Position numbers and translations under genes: made by a program
Shown: positions 9,173 to 17,959 of the stretch, one piece after another
How positions within the stretch are numbered: position 1 is the first letter of the stretch
Layout: each line of letters begins with the position of its first letter
Assembly (NCBI RefSeq): GCF_023501975.1
Contig: NZ_JAMFLH010000006.1
Location: 124,001-188,000 of the forward strand
Direction of reading: 5' to 3'
Length of the DNA: 64,000 nucleotides
From: Altererythrobacter sp. KTW20L
Lineage (GTDB): Bacteria > Pseudomonadota > Alphaproteobacteria > Sphingomonadales > Sphingomonadaceae
The notes under the pieces: generated by a model
Told to the model about the DNA's origin: nothing
The model's database searches: none
Seen by the model: the letters and a program-made list of their open reading frames with translations, nothing else

Positions 9173-10666
9173 TCAGCGGCGGGCGAGGCGCGTGCCGTTA
9201 TCGGCACGTGCGGGCAGGGCGCCCGGCAACGGGCTGGCCGCCGCCCACGAGATGCACCCATCGCTGCTGGTCGAATTGACCCGGCCACACATCGAGCGGC
9301 TGGCCGTGCGGTCGAACCCGCCGGCCGAAACGCGGAAATAGTGGCGACCGCGCACGTTTGCCTGGGTGATGACCATTTCGTGGTCTGCCAGCTCGGGATA
9401 GCGGGCGACATAGATGCCCCAGGCGCGGCGTGCAGCCTGCTCGCTGGAGAAGCTGCCGAGCTGCACAAGGTGCGAGCCATCGGTGACAGGTGCAGTGCGG
9501 CCGGCCGGAGCTGCAGCGGGAGTGGCCGCGGCGGTTGCGCGCGCCGCAGCCTGTCCCGCAACCCGCGGCTGGGCATAGCGACCCGAAGGCGCGGCGGCAG
9601 GAACTGAAACAAGGGCCGTCGATGGTGCGAGTGCCGCCGTTGCAGCAGCCACCGGGGTCGGCGCGGCAAAGCTCTGCGCGTCGTTCATGACCGGGGCGCC
9701 GGTTTCAGGCGCAAAGGCCTGGGCAAAGCTGGCGGGGCGGGCAGCCTCGCGCGGCTGGAACGTAGCCGGAGCGAGCGATGCCGCGCCGACCGAAGGCAAT
9801 TCGCCAGCCTGCACCGGAACGGCCATCAACGGCGTGGCGCTGGCAAGGGCAGCAGGAACGGCGGGCAATTCACCCGACATTTCAACCACCGGAGCAGCAG
9901 CCAGGGCGGTCGCCTCGGCAGCAAGCTGGTTCACGTTCGGCGTGTTGCCGAGCGCCAGGTGGACCGGCTGGCCGCCATCGGACACTCCTGCCGGAACGCC
10001 CAGCAGGCGCGCTACGCGGTACTGGTAGGCATCGGGGCTGGCCATCGCCGCCCACTGTTCCATCCGGTTGCCGACTTCGCCGGCCGGCACGTCCATTGCG
10101 GCCATGGCGCGCGATTCGCGCCAGCGTCCGGCCACGGCATAGGCATAGGCCAGGTTCTGGCGCATCTTGACCGTGTTGTCGCCGCCGCGGATGGCGTTCG
10201 ACATCAGGTGGATGCCGCGTTCCGGCTGTCCGGACAGGGCCAGTGCCAGGCCCAGGTCGGCGGTGGCGATGTGGCCTTCCCAGTCATTCAGCAGGGCAGC
10301 CGCCTCGGTGTACTTGGCCTGTGCCGTCAGCGTCAGGGCGAGGCTGAGCGCCGTGCGCGGGCTCAGGTCGCCCAGCGCCATGGCATCGTCGAACGAGGCC
10401 TGCGCCGAAGCGAAGCGCCCGGCATCGAGATAGGCCTTGCCCAGGAGGGCGCGGTGCGAGGCGTTGTGCGGATCGGCTTCGACAGCCTGTTCGGCCAGGC
10501 GAACCGCGCGGTCGGTCCGGCCTTCGGCAAGGGCGGTTTCAGCCGAGGCGGCGCTCAGGTCTGCGCGGGGGGCGGCAGCGGTCGTGCAGCCTGCCAGCAG
10601 CACGCCTGCCATGGCAGTCCCAACTGCCAGGCCAGTCATGCGAAAGCTGATTTCTACCTTGTCCAT
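9173..10666 (-). CDS. TPR and SPOR domain lipoprotein
   Basis: A predicted 497-residue lipoprotein. An N-terminal hydrophobic stretch ends in the lipobox LLAGC (cysteine near residue 27). TPR-like helical repeats follow at about 40-170, with typical spacing such as NASHRALLGKAYLDAGRFASAQ. A long Ala/Pro/Val-rich linker (about 210-390) precedes a C-terminal SPOR domain with HLVQLGSFSSEQAARRAW and the matching HYFRVSAGGF. SPOR domains bind septal peptidoglycan stripped of stem peptides, so a division-site envelope role is likely. It is the last of three minus-strand genes after parA. Its stop lies 15 bases from the convergent PyrC' gene. Confidence 0.85.
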   Translation of the reverse strand: MDKVEISFRMTGLAVGTAMAGVLLAGCTTAAAPRADLSAASAETALAEGRTDRAVRLAEQAVEADPHNASHRALLGKAYLDAGRFASAQASFDDAMALGDLSPRTALSLALTLTAQAKYTEAAALLNDWEGHIATADLGLALALSGQPERGIHLMSNAIRGGDNTVKMRQNLAYAYAVAGRWRESRAMAAMDVPAGEVGNRMEQWAAMASPDAYQYRVARLLGVPAGVSDGGQPVHLALGNTPNVNQLAAEATALAAAPVVEMSGELPAVPAALASATPLMAVPVQAGELPSVGAASLAPATFQPREAARPASFAQAFAPETGAPVMNDAQSFAAPTPVAAATAALAPSTALVSVPAAAPSGRYAQPRVAGQAAARATAAATPAAAPAGRTAPVTDGSHLVQLGSFSSEQAARRAWGIYVARYPELADHEMVITQANVRGRHYFRVSAGGFDRTASRSMCGRVNSTSSDGCISWAAASPLPGALPARADNGTRLARR

Positions 10667-10682
10667 GATGCGTTAGCCTCCC

Positions 10683-11252
10683 TCAGGCTTTGGTCTTGCC
10701 GCGACGGCCGAGTGGCCGCACCTGCGTGGCGAGTTGTTCGATTTCGGGCATCTGCGACAGCAGGCTGTCCAGTGCCCGGGTCACCAGCGCCTGGGCGCTT
10801 TCGCCCTGCACCGTGCTGGCAAGGCGCAGCCGCAAGTGGCGCTCCTCGTCGAGCCGCAGGGTGAAGGCGGCGCGGCGACCCGTTTCCGGCGACGCGCTGC
10901 TGTTGTGATTCTCGGCAGCCTGGAATGCTGCCAGGTTGGCATCGGCGATGCGATGCAGCAGGTCCACCTGCTGGCGGCGCACGGCAGGTTCGGCCGGTGC
11001 GGCGGGCAGGGCAAGGTCGTCGACCGGAGTCTCTCCGACACCTAAGTCACTTTCACCCATGTCGTTCCAGCCAAGATCTTCCTGGCTGGAAGCGAGTTCG
11101 TCGAGTTCGTCGATCAACTGGTCTGCGTTGCCGCGCGCATTCGCTTCGAGCTGGGCGCGCATGGCGGGCTTGGCCGTGCCCTTGCGGGCCAGCAGCAGCG
11201 GGCCGAGGGACGCCATGCCCTTGGGGGCTGCGGCAGGCTTGCTATCGCTCAT
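10683..11252 (-). CDS. Conserved hypothetical protein between ParA and the SPOR lipoprotein
   Basis: A 189-residue, mostly hydrophilic protein that I do not recognise. The first 100 residues are rich in Ala, Asp and Glu, including an acidic segment (about 45-75) with WNDMGESDLG, and are probably disordered. Residues 120-175 look like a compact basic/amphipathic region resembling a small helical DNA-binding or partner domain (RRAAFTLRLDEERHLRLRLAS then SAQALVTRALDSLL). The last residues are basic. The position directly after ParA suggests a ParA partner. The start is uncertain: ATG 11252 is used, and an in-frame ATG at 11267 also exists. Confidence 0.65.
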   Translation of the reverse strand: MSDSKPAAAPKGMASLGPLLLARKGTAKPAMRAQLEANARGNADQLIDELDELASSQEDLGWNDMGESDLGVGETPVDDLALPAAPAEPAVRRQQVDLLHRIADANLAAFQAAENHNSSASPETGRRAAFTLRLDEERHLRLRLASTVQGESAQALVTRALDSLLSQMPEIEQLATQVRPLGRRGKTKA

Positions 11253-11268
11253 GGCCAGCCCGGACATC

Positions 11269-11991
11269 CTACTGCGCAACCCGGCGACCGAAGCCGCCCT
11301 GGGCCGGACGCGGCATGCCGTTGGCCTGGACCATCTTCGAGCCCGGAGCGGCAAACACGGTGCGACGGAAGTTCTTTTCCAGCCGGTCGGCGACATAGTG
11401 CCACAAGGCGACGATTTCCTGGGCGCTGCGGCCTTCCGGCTCCACTTCCATCACCGTGCGACCATCGATCATCGAGGCGGCAAAATCGGTGCGGTGGTGG
11501 ACGGTGATGGGGGCAACAGTGCCGTGCTGCGACAGCGCGACAGCGGCTTCCGAAGTGATCCGGGCCTTGGGCGTGGCACCGTTGACCACGAAAATCAGCG
11601 GCTTGCCGGCCCTTTCGCACAGATCGACCGTGGCCCCCACGGCGCGCAGGTCATGCGGGCTGGGACGGGTGGGCACGACCATCAGTTCGGCCACGGCAAT
11701 GACCGACTGGATCGCCATGGTGATGGCGGGCGGGGTGTCGATCACGGCCAGTTTGAAGCCCTGCTGGCGCAGGACGGCCAGATCGTTGGCCAGCCGGGCC
11801 ACGGTGGTCTGGGCGAAAGCGGGCATGTCCGCCTCGCGTTCGTTCCACCAGTCGGCCAGCGAACCCTGAGGATCGATATCGATCAGCACAACCGGCCCGG
11901 CACCGGCGCGTTGCGCCTGCACGGCCAGGTGTCCGGCAAGAGTGGTCTTGCCCGATCCGCCTTTTTGAGATGCCAATGCCAATACGCGCAC
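11269..11991 (-). CDS. ParA-family ATPase (orphan)
   Basis: A 240-residue deviant Walker P-loop ATPase. The signature KGGSGKTT (residues 10-17) has the ParA-specific first lysine. A second acidic motif, VLIDIDPQGSLADWW, and VIDTPPA are also present. There is no N-terminal helix-turn-helix, so it is the short type of ParA. No ParB gene or parS-like site is visible beside it, so it is probably not the chromosome partition ParA, which normally sits with parB and the gid genes. Its neighbours are an unknown protein and two SPOR proteins. This suggests positioning of an envelope or division component, but that is inference. Confidence 0.88.
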   Translation of the reverse strand: MRVLALASQKGGSGKTTLAGHLAVQAQRAGAGPVVLIDIDPQGSLADWWNEREADMPAFAQTTVARLANDLAVLRQQGFKLAVIDTPPAITMAIQSVIAVAELMVVPTRPSPHDLRAVGATVDLCERAGKPLIFVVNGATPKARITSEAAVALSQHGTVAPITVHHRTDFAASMIDGRTVMEVEPEGRSAQEIVALWHYVADRLEKNFRRTVFAAPGSKMVQANGMPRPAQGGFGRRVAQ

Positions 11992-12247
11992 GGCGCAATC
12001 CCCCTAGAAAAACGAACCGGCAGAGAGAGCACTCCGGTCCTTCACCAAACAGCAGTTCGCAGATCACCCTTTATTTTGGGTTAAGGCAGCCAAACCAATT
12101 GCAGATTGCTGCGGCGGGTGGCTTCGGGCGATGCCGCTTTGCCACCCGCGGGGCGTCATTTGCGCCAGGGGCCATAAATCTTTTGCTAACGGCTCGTTTA
12201 CTATGGGAAGTTCCAGTGATTGCCATGCGAGGCGAAAGGGCAGGCAT

Positions 12248-13363
12248 ATGAAGCGGTTTGAAAGTGCAGGGCTGGCCAGGGGGCTGTTGGGTGCGCTGGC
12301 GTTGGGCATGGCGGCCCTGTCCGTTCCGGCCGCCGCCGACGTGCGCACAGGCGTCGATGCCTGGAGCCGGGGCGATTACGCCGCCGCCGTAGCCCAATGG
12401 GAAGGCCCGGCCGCTGCCGGTGATGCCGATGCCATGTTCAACCTTGCCCAGGCCTATCGCCTTGGTCGCGGAGTGGCACAGGACGAGGTCCGCGCCGAGC
12501 AACTCTATTTCCGGGCTGCGCAAAGCGGCCATGTCCAGGCGGCCGATACCTATGGCCTGATGCTGTTCCAGGCCGGCCGCCGCGAGGAAGCGCTGCCATT
12601 CGTCGAAGACGCCGCCCGGCGCGGGGATCCGCGATCACAATACCTGCTCGGCATCGCCCATTTCAACGGCGATCTGGTGGAACGTGACTGGGTGCGCGCC
12701 TATGCCCTGCTCACGCTCGCCAATTCGGCCGGCCTGCCGCAGGCCGCACCCGCGATATCGCAGATGGACGGCTTTATCGAACTGGCCGACCGCCAGCAGG
12801 CCGCAGGCCTCGCCGAAACGATGCGGGCAGAGGCAGACTCGATCCGTTCGGCAGAATTTGCCGCCGCCGATCTGGGGGCTGAGGCGGGCGCCCCGGCCCA
12901 TGTCGCTGCCGCGCCGCAATCGCGGGTTCCGCAGCCGATCGCCACTGTCGCTGTGTCCCCGTCCGTCGCGGCTGCACGCGCGGCCATCGAGGAAGCGAGC
13001 CGCGCCACGGGTACCGATGATCCGGCCCGCGCTGGCGTGGCCTACGCCGAACCGCGCGCACAAGCGCCAGCACCAACTCCAGCTCCGGCGCGCAATCCCG
13101 CCCCGGCAGCCACCGTGGCGCGCGCCAGCACCGGCGGTCCTTGGCGCGTTCAGCTCGGCGCTTTTTCGGTGCGCAGCAATGCAGAACAGTTGTGGGCCCG
13201 GCTTTCCAGCCGCTCTGAAATCGCCGGGCGCGAGCGGCTGCTGGTGCCAACAGGCCGCGTGGTCAGACTCCAGGTGGGCGGCTATGCTAGCCAGTCCGAG
13301 GCACAGAGCGCCTGTTCCAGCCTGCAGCGCAGTGGGCAGGATTGCCTTGTGACGCGCAACTGA
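12248..13363 (+). CDS. Exported Sel1-repeat and SPOR domain protein
   Basis: A 371-residue exported protein. The signal peptide (residues 1-27) ends VPAAA before DVRTG. Sel1/TPR-like repeats follow, for example GDADAMFNLAQAYRLGRGVAQDE and the GDPRSQYLLGIAHFNG unit. A Pro/Ala-rich linker and a C-terminal SPOR domain (WRVQLGAFSVRSNAEQLW, with a matching LQVGGYASQSEAQ) complete it. The start at 12248 is chosen because the signal peptide begins there. It faces parA divergently across about 255 bases, and together with the minus-strand SPOR lipoprotein it brackets the ParA gene. A role at the division site is likely. Confidence 0.85.
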   Translation: MKRFESAGLARGLLGALALGMAALSVPAAADVRTGVDAWSRGDYAAAVAQWEGPAAAGDADAMFNLAQAYRLGRGVAQDEVRAEQLYFRAAQSGHVQAADTYGLMLFQAGRREEALPFVEDAARRGDPRSQYLLGIAHFNGDLVERDWVRAYALLTLANSAGLPQAAPAISQMDGFIELADRQQAAGLAETMRAEADSIRSAEFAAADLGAEAGAPAHVAAAPQSRVPQPIATVAVSPSVAAARAAIEEASRATGTDDPARAGVAYAEPRAQAPAPTPAPARNPAPAATVARASTGGPWRVQLGAFSVRSNAEQLWARLSSRSEIAGRERLLVPTGRVVRLQVGGYASQSEAQSACSSLQRSGQDCLVTRN

Positions 13364-13397
13364 GCCGCTAAAGCCTCCCGCTTACGGAGAGGCGCGC

Positions 13398-14672
13398 ATG
13401 GACCCCGAACCCCACAAGCCAGTTGCACCGGTCACCGGCGGGGAGCGGCTGGGTTCGCTCGACCTGATGCGCGGGATCGCTGTGCTGGGCATCCTGCTCG
13501 CCAATATCACCGGCTTTGCCCATGTCGATGTGGCCTACTACTGGCCACCAGCCTTGCCAGATGGCGGGACAGAGGCTGACCGCATGGTGTGGCTGGCGCA
13601 GTTCGTTGTGGTGGACGGCAAGTTCCGCGGCCTTTTCACCCTGCTGTTCGGCGCTGGCCTCGTGATGTTCTTCGAACGGGCGGGCGGTGCCGAGCGGGCG
13701 GTGATCCTGCAAGTGCGGCGGCTTGGCTGGCTGGCGCTGTTCGGCATGACCCACTTCTTCCTGCTGTTCCGGGGCGATATCCTGTTCAGCTATGCCTGTG
13801 GCGGGTTGGTGGCGCTGCTGTTCCTGCGGATGGAGGCTGAGCGCCTGCTGGCGCTGGGCGTGATCTGGGCGCTGGTGGGAGGGGCGCTGCAATCCATGGC
13901 CTATCTTACTCCCGCGCTGGTCGAATTGGGGAGCCAGGCAGCCAGCGGGGATGTGCTGACCTATTACCAGGCGTTCTGGCAGGACCAGGTGTCCGAAGCG
14001 GCGGACCAGGGCAGGCTGATGGCAGGTGGCAGCTATGGCGAGATCCTGCGCTATCGTGTGGCGGAGGAAAGTCACCTGCTCGCCAATTATGCCAACTACG
14101 CGCTGTTCGAGACCATTCCGCTGATGCTGGTCGGCATGGGGCTCTATCGTTGCGGCATCTATGCACCGACGCGAGAGGGTGTGCGGCACCGGGCGCTGGC
14201 CTGGGCGGGTGTGGTGGTCGGGCTGGGGCTGAACCTGGCAGCGGGGCTGTGGGTCTGGTCGCTGGGCTTTCCTCCCTATGTCACCCAGCTGGCCTTCTTC
14301 GGCCTGTCGAACCTTGCCAACCTGCCGCTGCTGCTGGGTGGGGCCTGGCTGCTGGCGCACTGGGCAGCGCGTCCGCATGATATCTGGCTGACCGAGCGGC
14401 TGGGGCAGGCGGGGCGCATGGCGTTCTCCAACTACATCGGCACCTCGCTGGTGATGGTCCTGGTGTTTCATGGCTGGGCGGGCGGACAGTTCGGCCAGCT
14501 GGACCGGTTGGAACTGCTGCTGGTGGTGGTCATGGGGTGGCTGATGATGCTGCGGTTCTCGCACCTGTGGCTGACGCGATACCGGCAAGGACCGCTCGAA
14601 TGGCTGTGGCGCTGCCTGACCTACTGGCGGCGATTTCCCCTGCGGCGCAGTGCGCAACCGGTGAGCGAATGA
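13398..14672 (+). CDS. DUF418 family membrane protein
   Basis: A 424-residue polytopic membrane protein with the DUF418 (YeiB-like) layout. The opening motif is LDLMRGIAVLGILLANITGF, followed by about nine or ten membrane segments. The C-terminal half carries GRMAFSNYIGTS and later RYRQGPLEWLWR, which is the most conserved DUF418 signature. The family has no established function; a link to transport or acyl transfer has been suggested for the wider acyltransferase-like superfamily. The start gives the short hydrophilic N-terminus typical of the family. It ends about 75 bases before bfd. Confidence 0.88.
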   Translation: MDPEPHKPVAPVTGGERLGSLDLMRGIAVLGILLANITGFAHVDVAYYWPPALPDGGTEADRMVWLAQFVVVDGKFRGLFTLLFGAGLVMFFERAGGAERAVILQVRRLGWLALFGMTHFFLLFRGDILFSYACGGLVALLFLRMEAERLLALGVIWALVGGALQSMAYLTPALVELGSQAASGDVLTYYQAFWQDQVSEAADQGRLMAGGSYGEILRYRVAEESHLLANYANYALFETIPLMLVGMGLYRCGIYAPTREGVRHRALAWAGVVVGLGLNLAAGLWVWSLGFPPYVTQLAFFGLSNLANLPLLLGGAWLLAHWAARPHDIWLTERLGQAGRMAFSNYIGTSLVMVLVFHGWAGGQFGQLDRLELLLVVVMGWLMMLRFSHLWLTRYRQGPLEWLWRCLTYWRRFPLRRSAQPVSE

Positions 14673-14719
14673 TAATCGCTCGCATTAGACTTGCTATTGA
14701 CAGCGACTCGCATTAACTG
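14669..14719 (+). promoter_or_regulatory. Putative iron-responsive (Fur-like) site and promoter of bfd
   Basis: Upstream of bfd the 9-mer CTCGCATTA occurs twice, at 14679-14687 and 14707-14715, 28 bases apart. The first lies in TGATAATCGCTCGCATTA, an AT-rich imperfect dyad resembling Fur boxes. TTGCTA (14691) or TTGACA (14697) could serve as the -35 element. The combination with bfd and bfr downstream makes iron control likely, but the match is by eye. Confidence 0.4.
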
Positions 14720-14748
14720 TGGCGAACAAGCCGGAGAGTCGCCCCGCC

Positions 14749-14940
14749 ATGTTCGTCTGCATCTGCAATGCCATCCGTGAAACCGACCTGCGCGAAACCG
14801 CGCGGCGGACCGGCGGCGATGCCTGCAGCGTCTATGCCGCGCTGGGCAAGCGGCCCAACTGCGGCCAGTGCCTCGACGATGCTGATATGATGATCGAGGA
14901 AGAGCGCGAAGCGGCCCGCCCGGTCACCATCGCGGCCTGA
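14749..14940 (+). CDS. bfd: Bacterioferritin-associated ferredoxin
   Basis: Bfd is a small [2Fe-2S] protein that reduces the core of bacterioferritin to release stored iron. The 63-residue product has the four cluster ligands C4, C6, C38 and C41 (FVCICNAI and RPNCGQC). The ATG at 14749 is used because the family begins at the first cysteine motif, and GGAGAG lies upstream. It precedes bfr by about 147 bases on the same strand and follows the repeated CTCGCATTA motif, which fits control by iron. Confidence 0.93.
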   Translation: MFVCICNAIRETDLRETARRTGGDACSVYAALGKRPNCGQCLDDADMMIEEEREAARPVTIAA

Positions 14941-15087
14941 TCCTGCCGTTTCGGCGGCTGTCCTGAAACGCATTCGCAAAAGCGCAGTTTTCCGCCATTT
15001 TTTGCCTCTCCACCGGTCGGTTTCGCTTGCCATAAGGTCGCCTGTCGCCCCTAGTAGGTCCAACCGGATCAACAGGAGAATTGCGCC

Positions 15088-15579
15088 ATGAAGGGCGACG
15101 CCAAGGTCATCGAATATCTCAACCAGGCCCTCACCAACGAGCTGACGGCGATCAACCAGTACTGGCTGCACTACCGCGTGCTCGACAACTGGGGCGTGAA
15201 GAAGCTGGCGGACTATGAACGCCACGAATCGATCGACGAGATGAAGCACGCCGACCGGCTGGCCGACCGCATCCTGTTCCTCGAAGGGCTGCCCAACTTC
15301 CAGGCGCTGCACAAGCTGAAGGTGGGCGAGACGGTGGAGGAAATCCTCCGCGCCGACCTGGCGCTGGAAATGGAAGCCCTGCCGCAGCTCAAGGAAGCCA
15401 TCGCCTATTGCGAGACCGTGCGCGACTATACCAGCCGCGAGCTGTTCGAGGACATCCTCGAAAGCGAGGAAGAGCACGTCGATTTCATCGAGAAGCAGTT
15501 CGAAATGATCGCCCTGATGGGCCTGCAGAACTATGTGCAGCTCAATTCCAGCGCTGCCGGAGATGGCGGCGAGGGCTGA
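15088..15579 (+). CDS. bfr: Bacterioferritin
   Basis: Bfr forms a 24-subunit, heme-containing iron-storage shell. The 163-residue product keeps the heme-ligand methionine M52 in DEMKHADRL. It also keeps ferroxidase ligands E18, E51 and H54, and the later SEEEHVDF segment that supplies the remaining ligands. The ribosome site AGGAG lies about nine bases before the ATG. The 147-base spacer after bfd could hold its own promoter, but I see no clear core promoter there. The C-terminus is slightly extended ([10 protein letters not shown]) relative to shorter homologues. Confidence 0.96.
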   Translation: MKGDAKVIEYLNQALTNELTAINQYWLHYRVLDNWGVKKLADYERHESIDEMKHADRLADRILFLEGLPNFQALHKLKVGETVEEILRADLALEMEALPQLKEAIAYCETVRDYTSRELFEDILESEEEHVDFIEKQFEMIALMGLQNYVQLNSSAAGDGGEG

Positions 15580-15786
15580 TCAGCCAATTTGCCAGTAGCC
15601 CGACCTGCCGCCGTCCTCGCGGTGCAGGCGGGCGATCTGCTGCTGGCCGTCCCACAGTTCCACGTCGCCTGTCGGGCGGTTGATGTCGGCCACGATCAGC
15701 GCAGTGCGCAGGTCGGGTACCGGCATGGACATCCGCTCACCCGGATTGAGGCCTTGGCTTAAATACTCGATACGGTAATGCGGCAT
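15580..15786 (-). CDS. Small conserved hypothetical protein
   Basis: A 68-residue hydrophilic protein that I do not recognise. It starts MPHYRIEYL and contains a central ALIVADINRPTGDVELWDG segment and a C-terminal GRSGYWQIG. The pattern suggests a small beta-rich fold. The ATG at 15786 is supported by GAAGGAG seven bases upstream; a GTG one codon earlier is less well spaced. It is convergent with bfr (one base apart) and lies between bfr and der. Confidence 0.6.
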   Translation of the reverse strand: MPHYRIEYLSQGLNPGERMSMPVPDLRTALIVADINRPTGDVELWDGQQQIARLHREDGGRSGYWQIG

Positions 15787-15848
15787 CACCCTGCTCCTTC
15801 ACCCGCCCTGCTTAAAGCACGACATTGCGGCAGGCGTGTGAACGGAGG

Positions 15849-17375
15849 TTATCCGCCTTTTCGGTCGAACGGATTTTTCGGGCTTTTCAGCGTGAGCCGC
15901 ACCGGAACCGCGCCGAATCCCAACTCGCGACGGATGCCGTTGACGAGATAGCGCTCGTAGCTGGTGGGCAGGGCATCCAGCCTGGTGCCGAAGATCACGA
16001 ACCGCGGCGGGCGGGTGTTCGACTGGGTGATATAGCGCAGCTTGATCCGCCGACCGCCAGGCGCGGGCGGGGGATTGGCCGACAGCGCATCGTCGAACCA
16101 GCGATTGAGCGCGGCAGTCGGCACGCGCTTGCTCCAGGCATCGCGGATTTCGAACGCGGCGCTCAGCATCTGGTCCAGACCTTTGCCGGTAAGGCCCGAC
16201 ACCGCCAGCAGCGGCACGCCCTTCAACTGGGCCAGCCCTTCGTCCAGCGCAGCACGAACACCATTGAACAATCCGCTCGGGTCTTCGGCGATATCCCACT
16301 TGTTGATCGCGATCATCAGCGCGCGACCCTCTTCCAGCACGAGATTGGCGATCTTCAGGTCCTGCACTTCAAGCCCGCGTGTGGCATCGAGCAGCAGCAC
16401 GACAACCTCGGCATAGTCGATGGCGCGGCGGGCATCGAAGACCGACAGCTTTTCCAGCTTGTCCTGCACCTTGGCGCGCTTGCGCATGCCGGCGGTATCG
16501 ACCAGCCGGATCTCGCGCGCTTCGCCGGACTTGGGATCGTTCCACAGCCATTCGATCGAGATTGCATCGCGGGTAATCCCGGCTTCAGGGCCGGTCAGCA
16601 GGCGGTCTTCGCCCAACAATTTGTTGATCAGCGTGGACTTGCCTGCGTTCGGGCGCCCCACGATGGCGAGGCTGAGCGGAGCCTTGGGATCGTGCTCCTC
16701 CTCGTCATCCTCTTCTTCGTCGTCGTCCCACTCTTCGTCGCCTTCCAGTGCAATGGCGCGCGCGGCTGCGCGTTCGACGCGGGCTTCGTTGCGCGCCGCG
16801 CGAGCCTTCGCTTCATCGGCGGCAATGGCGGCGACGGCTTCGGCCTCGATATCCAGCCGCTCGGCCTTGTCGGACAGCAGCGGCATGAGGGCGGTATAGA
16901 TCTCGGCCATGCCCTCGCCATGTTCGGCCGAAATGCCGATCGGCTCGCCAAAGCCGAGTGAATAGGCCTCGATGATACCGGTATCGCCCGCACGGCCCTC
17001 GGCCTTGTTGGCCAGCACGATCACCGGCACGCCCTGGCCGCGCAGCCAGCGGGCCACTTCCTCGTCCAGCGGGGTAATTCCCACGCGGGAATCGAAGACG
17101 TAAAGCGCGGCGTCAGCACCCTTGACCGAAACCTCGGTCTGCGCGCGCATGCGGCCCGGCAGGCTTTCGGGATCCTCGTCCTCCCAGCCGGCGGTATCGA
17201 CCGCTTCGAACTCCAGCCCCAGCAGCCCCGCCAGGCCGAAACGCCGGTCGCGCGTCACGCCTGGCTGGTCATCGACCAGCGCGACCTTCTTGCCGACCAA
17301 CCGGTTGAACAGCGTCGACTTGCCGACATTGGGGCGGCCGATGATGACCACCTGGGGATATTTGCGCTGTACCAT
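15849..17375 (-). CDS. der: Ribosome-associated GTPase Der (EngA)
   Basis: Der has two tandem GTPase domains and acts in 50S subunit maturation. In the 508-residue product, domain one has G1 GRPNVGKST, G3 DTAGWE and G4 NKAEG. Domain two has G1 GRPNAGKST, G3 DTAGM and G4 NKWD. A C-terminal KH-like domain ends with the KNPFDRKGG tail. The linker between the GTPase domains carries a very acidic run (about residues 212-230, Glu/Asp-rich) that makes this protein longer than typical Der. It lies between the small unknown gene and gloA on the same strand. Confidence 0.96.
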   Translation of the reverse strand: MVQRKYPQVVIIGRPNVGKSTLFNRLVGKKVALVDDQPGVTRDRRFGLAGLLGLEFEAVDTAGWEDEDPESLPGRMRAQTEVSVKGADAALYVFDSRVGITPLDEEVARWLRGQGVPVIVLANKAEGRAGDTGIIEAYSLGFGEPIGISAEHGEGMAEIYTALMPLLSDKAERLDIEAEAVAAIAADEAKARAARNEARVERAAARAIALEGDEEWDDDEEEDDEEEHDPKAPLSLAIVGRPNAGKSTLINKLLGEDRLLTGPEAGITRDAISIEWLWNDPKSGEAREIRLVDTAGMRKRAKVQDKLEKLSVFDARRAIDYAEVVVLLLDATRGLEVQDLKIANLVLEEGRALMIAINKWDIAEDPSGLFNGVRAALDEGLAQLKGVPLLAVSGLTGKGLDQMLSAAFEIRDAWSKRVPTAALNRWFDDALSANPPPAPGGRRIKLRYITQSNTRPPRFVIFGTRLDALPTSYERYLVNGIRRELGFGAVPVRLTLKSPKNPFDRKGG

Positions 17376-17418
17376 AGGGGCGCAGGTGGCCTTGGGTTAC
17401 CGCTTTGGCAAGCGGAAC

Positions 17419-17862
17419 CTACCAGCTACCCGTGTTCTCCATGCTCGCCCACGGCTCGGCAGGCTCCTTCGCGCCGCCCTTTTGCAGCAGTTCGATCGAG
17501 ATTCCGTCGGGCGTGCGGAGGAAAGCCATGTGGCCATCCCGCGGCGGGCGGTTGATGGTGACGCCGGCATCGGCCAGGCGCTGGCAGGTGCCGTAGATGT
17601 CATCCACCGCATAGGCGAGGTGGCCGAAATTGCGCCCCCCGGTGTAGGTCTCGCCCCCGCTGCCATCCTCCGGCGGCCAGTTGTAGGTCAGTTCCACCTC
17701 GGCCACGTCTTCCTGCCCCGGCGCGGCGAGGAAGACCAGGGTGAATCGGCCCTTTTCACTTTCCTTGCGGCGCACTTCCTCAATCCCCAGCAGCTTGAAG
17801 AACGCCAGTGCGGCATCGAGGTCCGCAGTGCGGATCATGGTATGAAGGTAGGAAATACTCAC
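17419..17862 (-). CDS. gloA: Lactoylglutathione lyase (glyoxalase I, VOC family)
   Basis: GloA isomerises the methylglyoxal-glutathione adduct to lactoylglutathione. The 147-residue product shows the four expected metal ligands: H7 (YLHTMIR), E57 (EVELTYNW), H81 (GHLAYAV) and E124 (ISIELLQ). The GTG at 17862 is chosen because GGAG lies nine bases upstream and it places the first histidine near the N-terminus as in homologues. A GTG at 17895 would add eleven residues. It is upstream of der on the same strand with a 43-base gap. Confidence 0.9.
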   Translation of the reverse strand: MSISYLHTMIRTADLDAALAFFKLLGIEEVRRKESEKGRFTLVFLAAPGQEDVAEVELTYNWPPEDGSGGETYTGGRNFGHLAYAVDDIYGTCQRLADAGVTINRPPRDGHMAFLRTPDGISIELLQKGGAKEPAEPWASMENTGSW

Positions 17863-17959
17863 AGGGTGAAACTCCGTTCGTCGCTGGTCAGGCACGGTTC
17901 ATCGCGAAGGGTGCAGCAGGCCACAGTCGGCACCAGCACCCTGTCGGGAGAACCATCCA

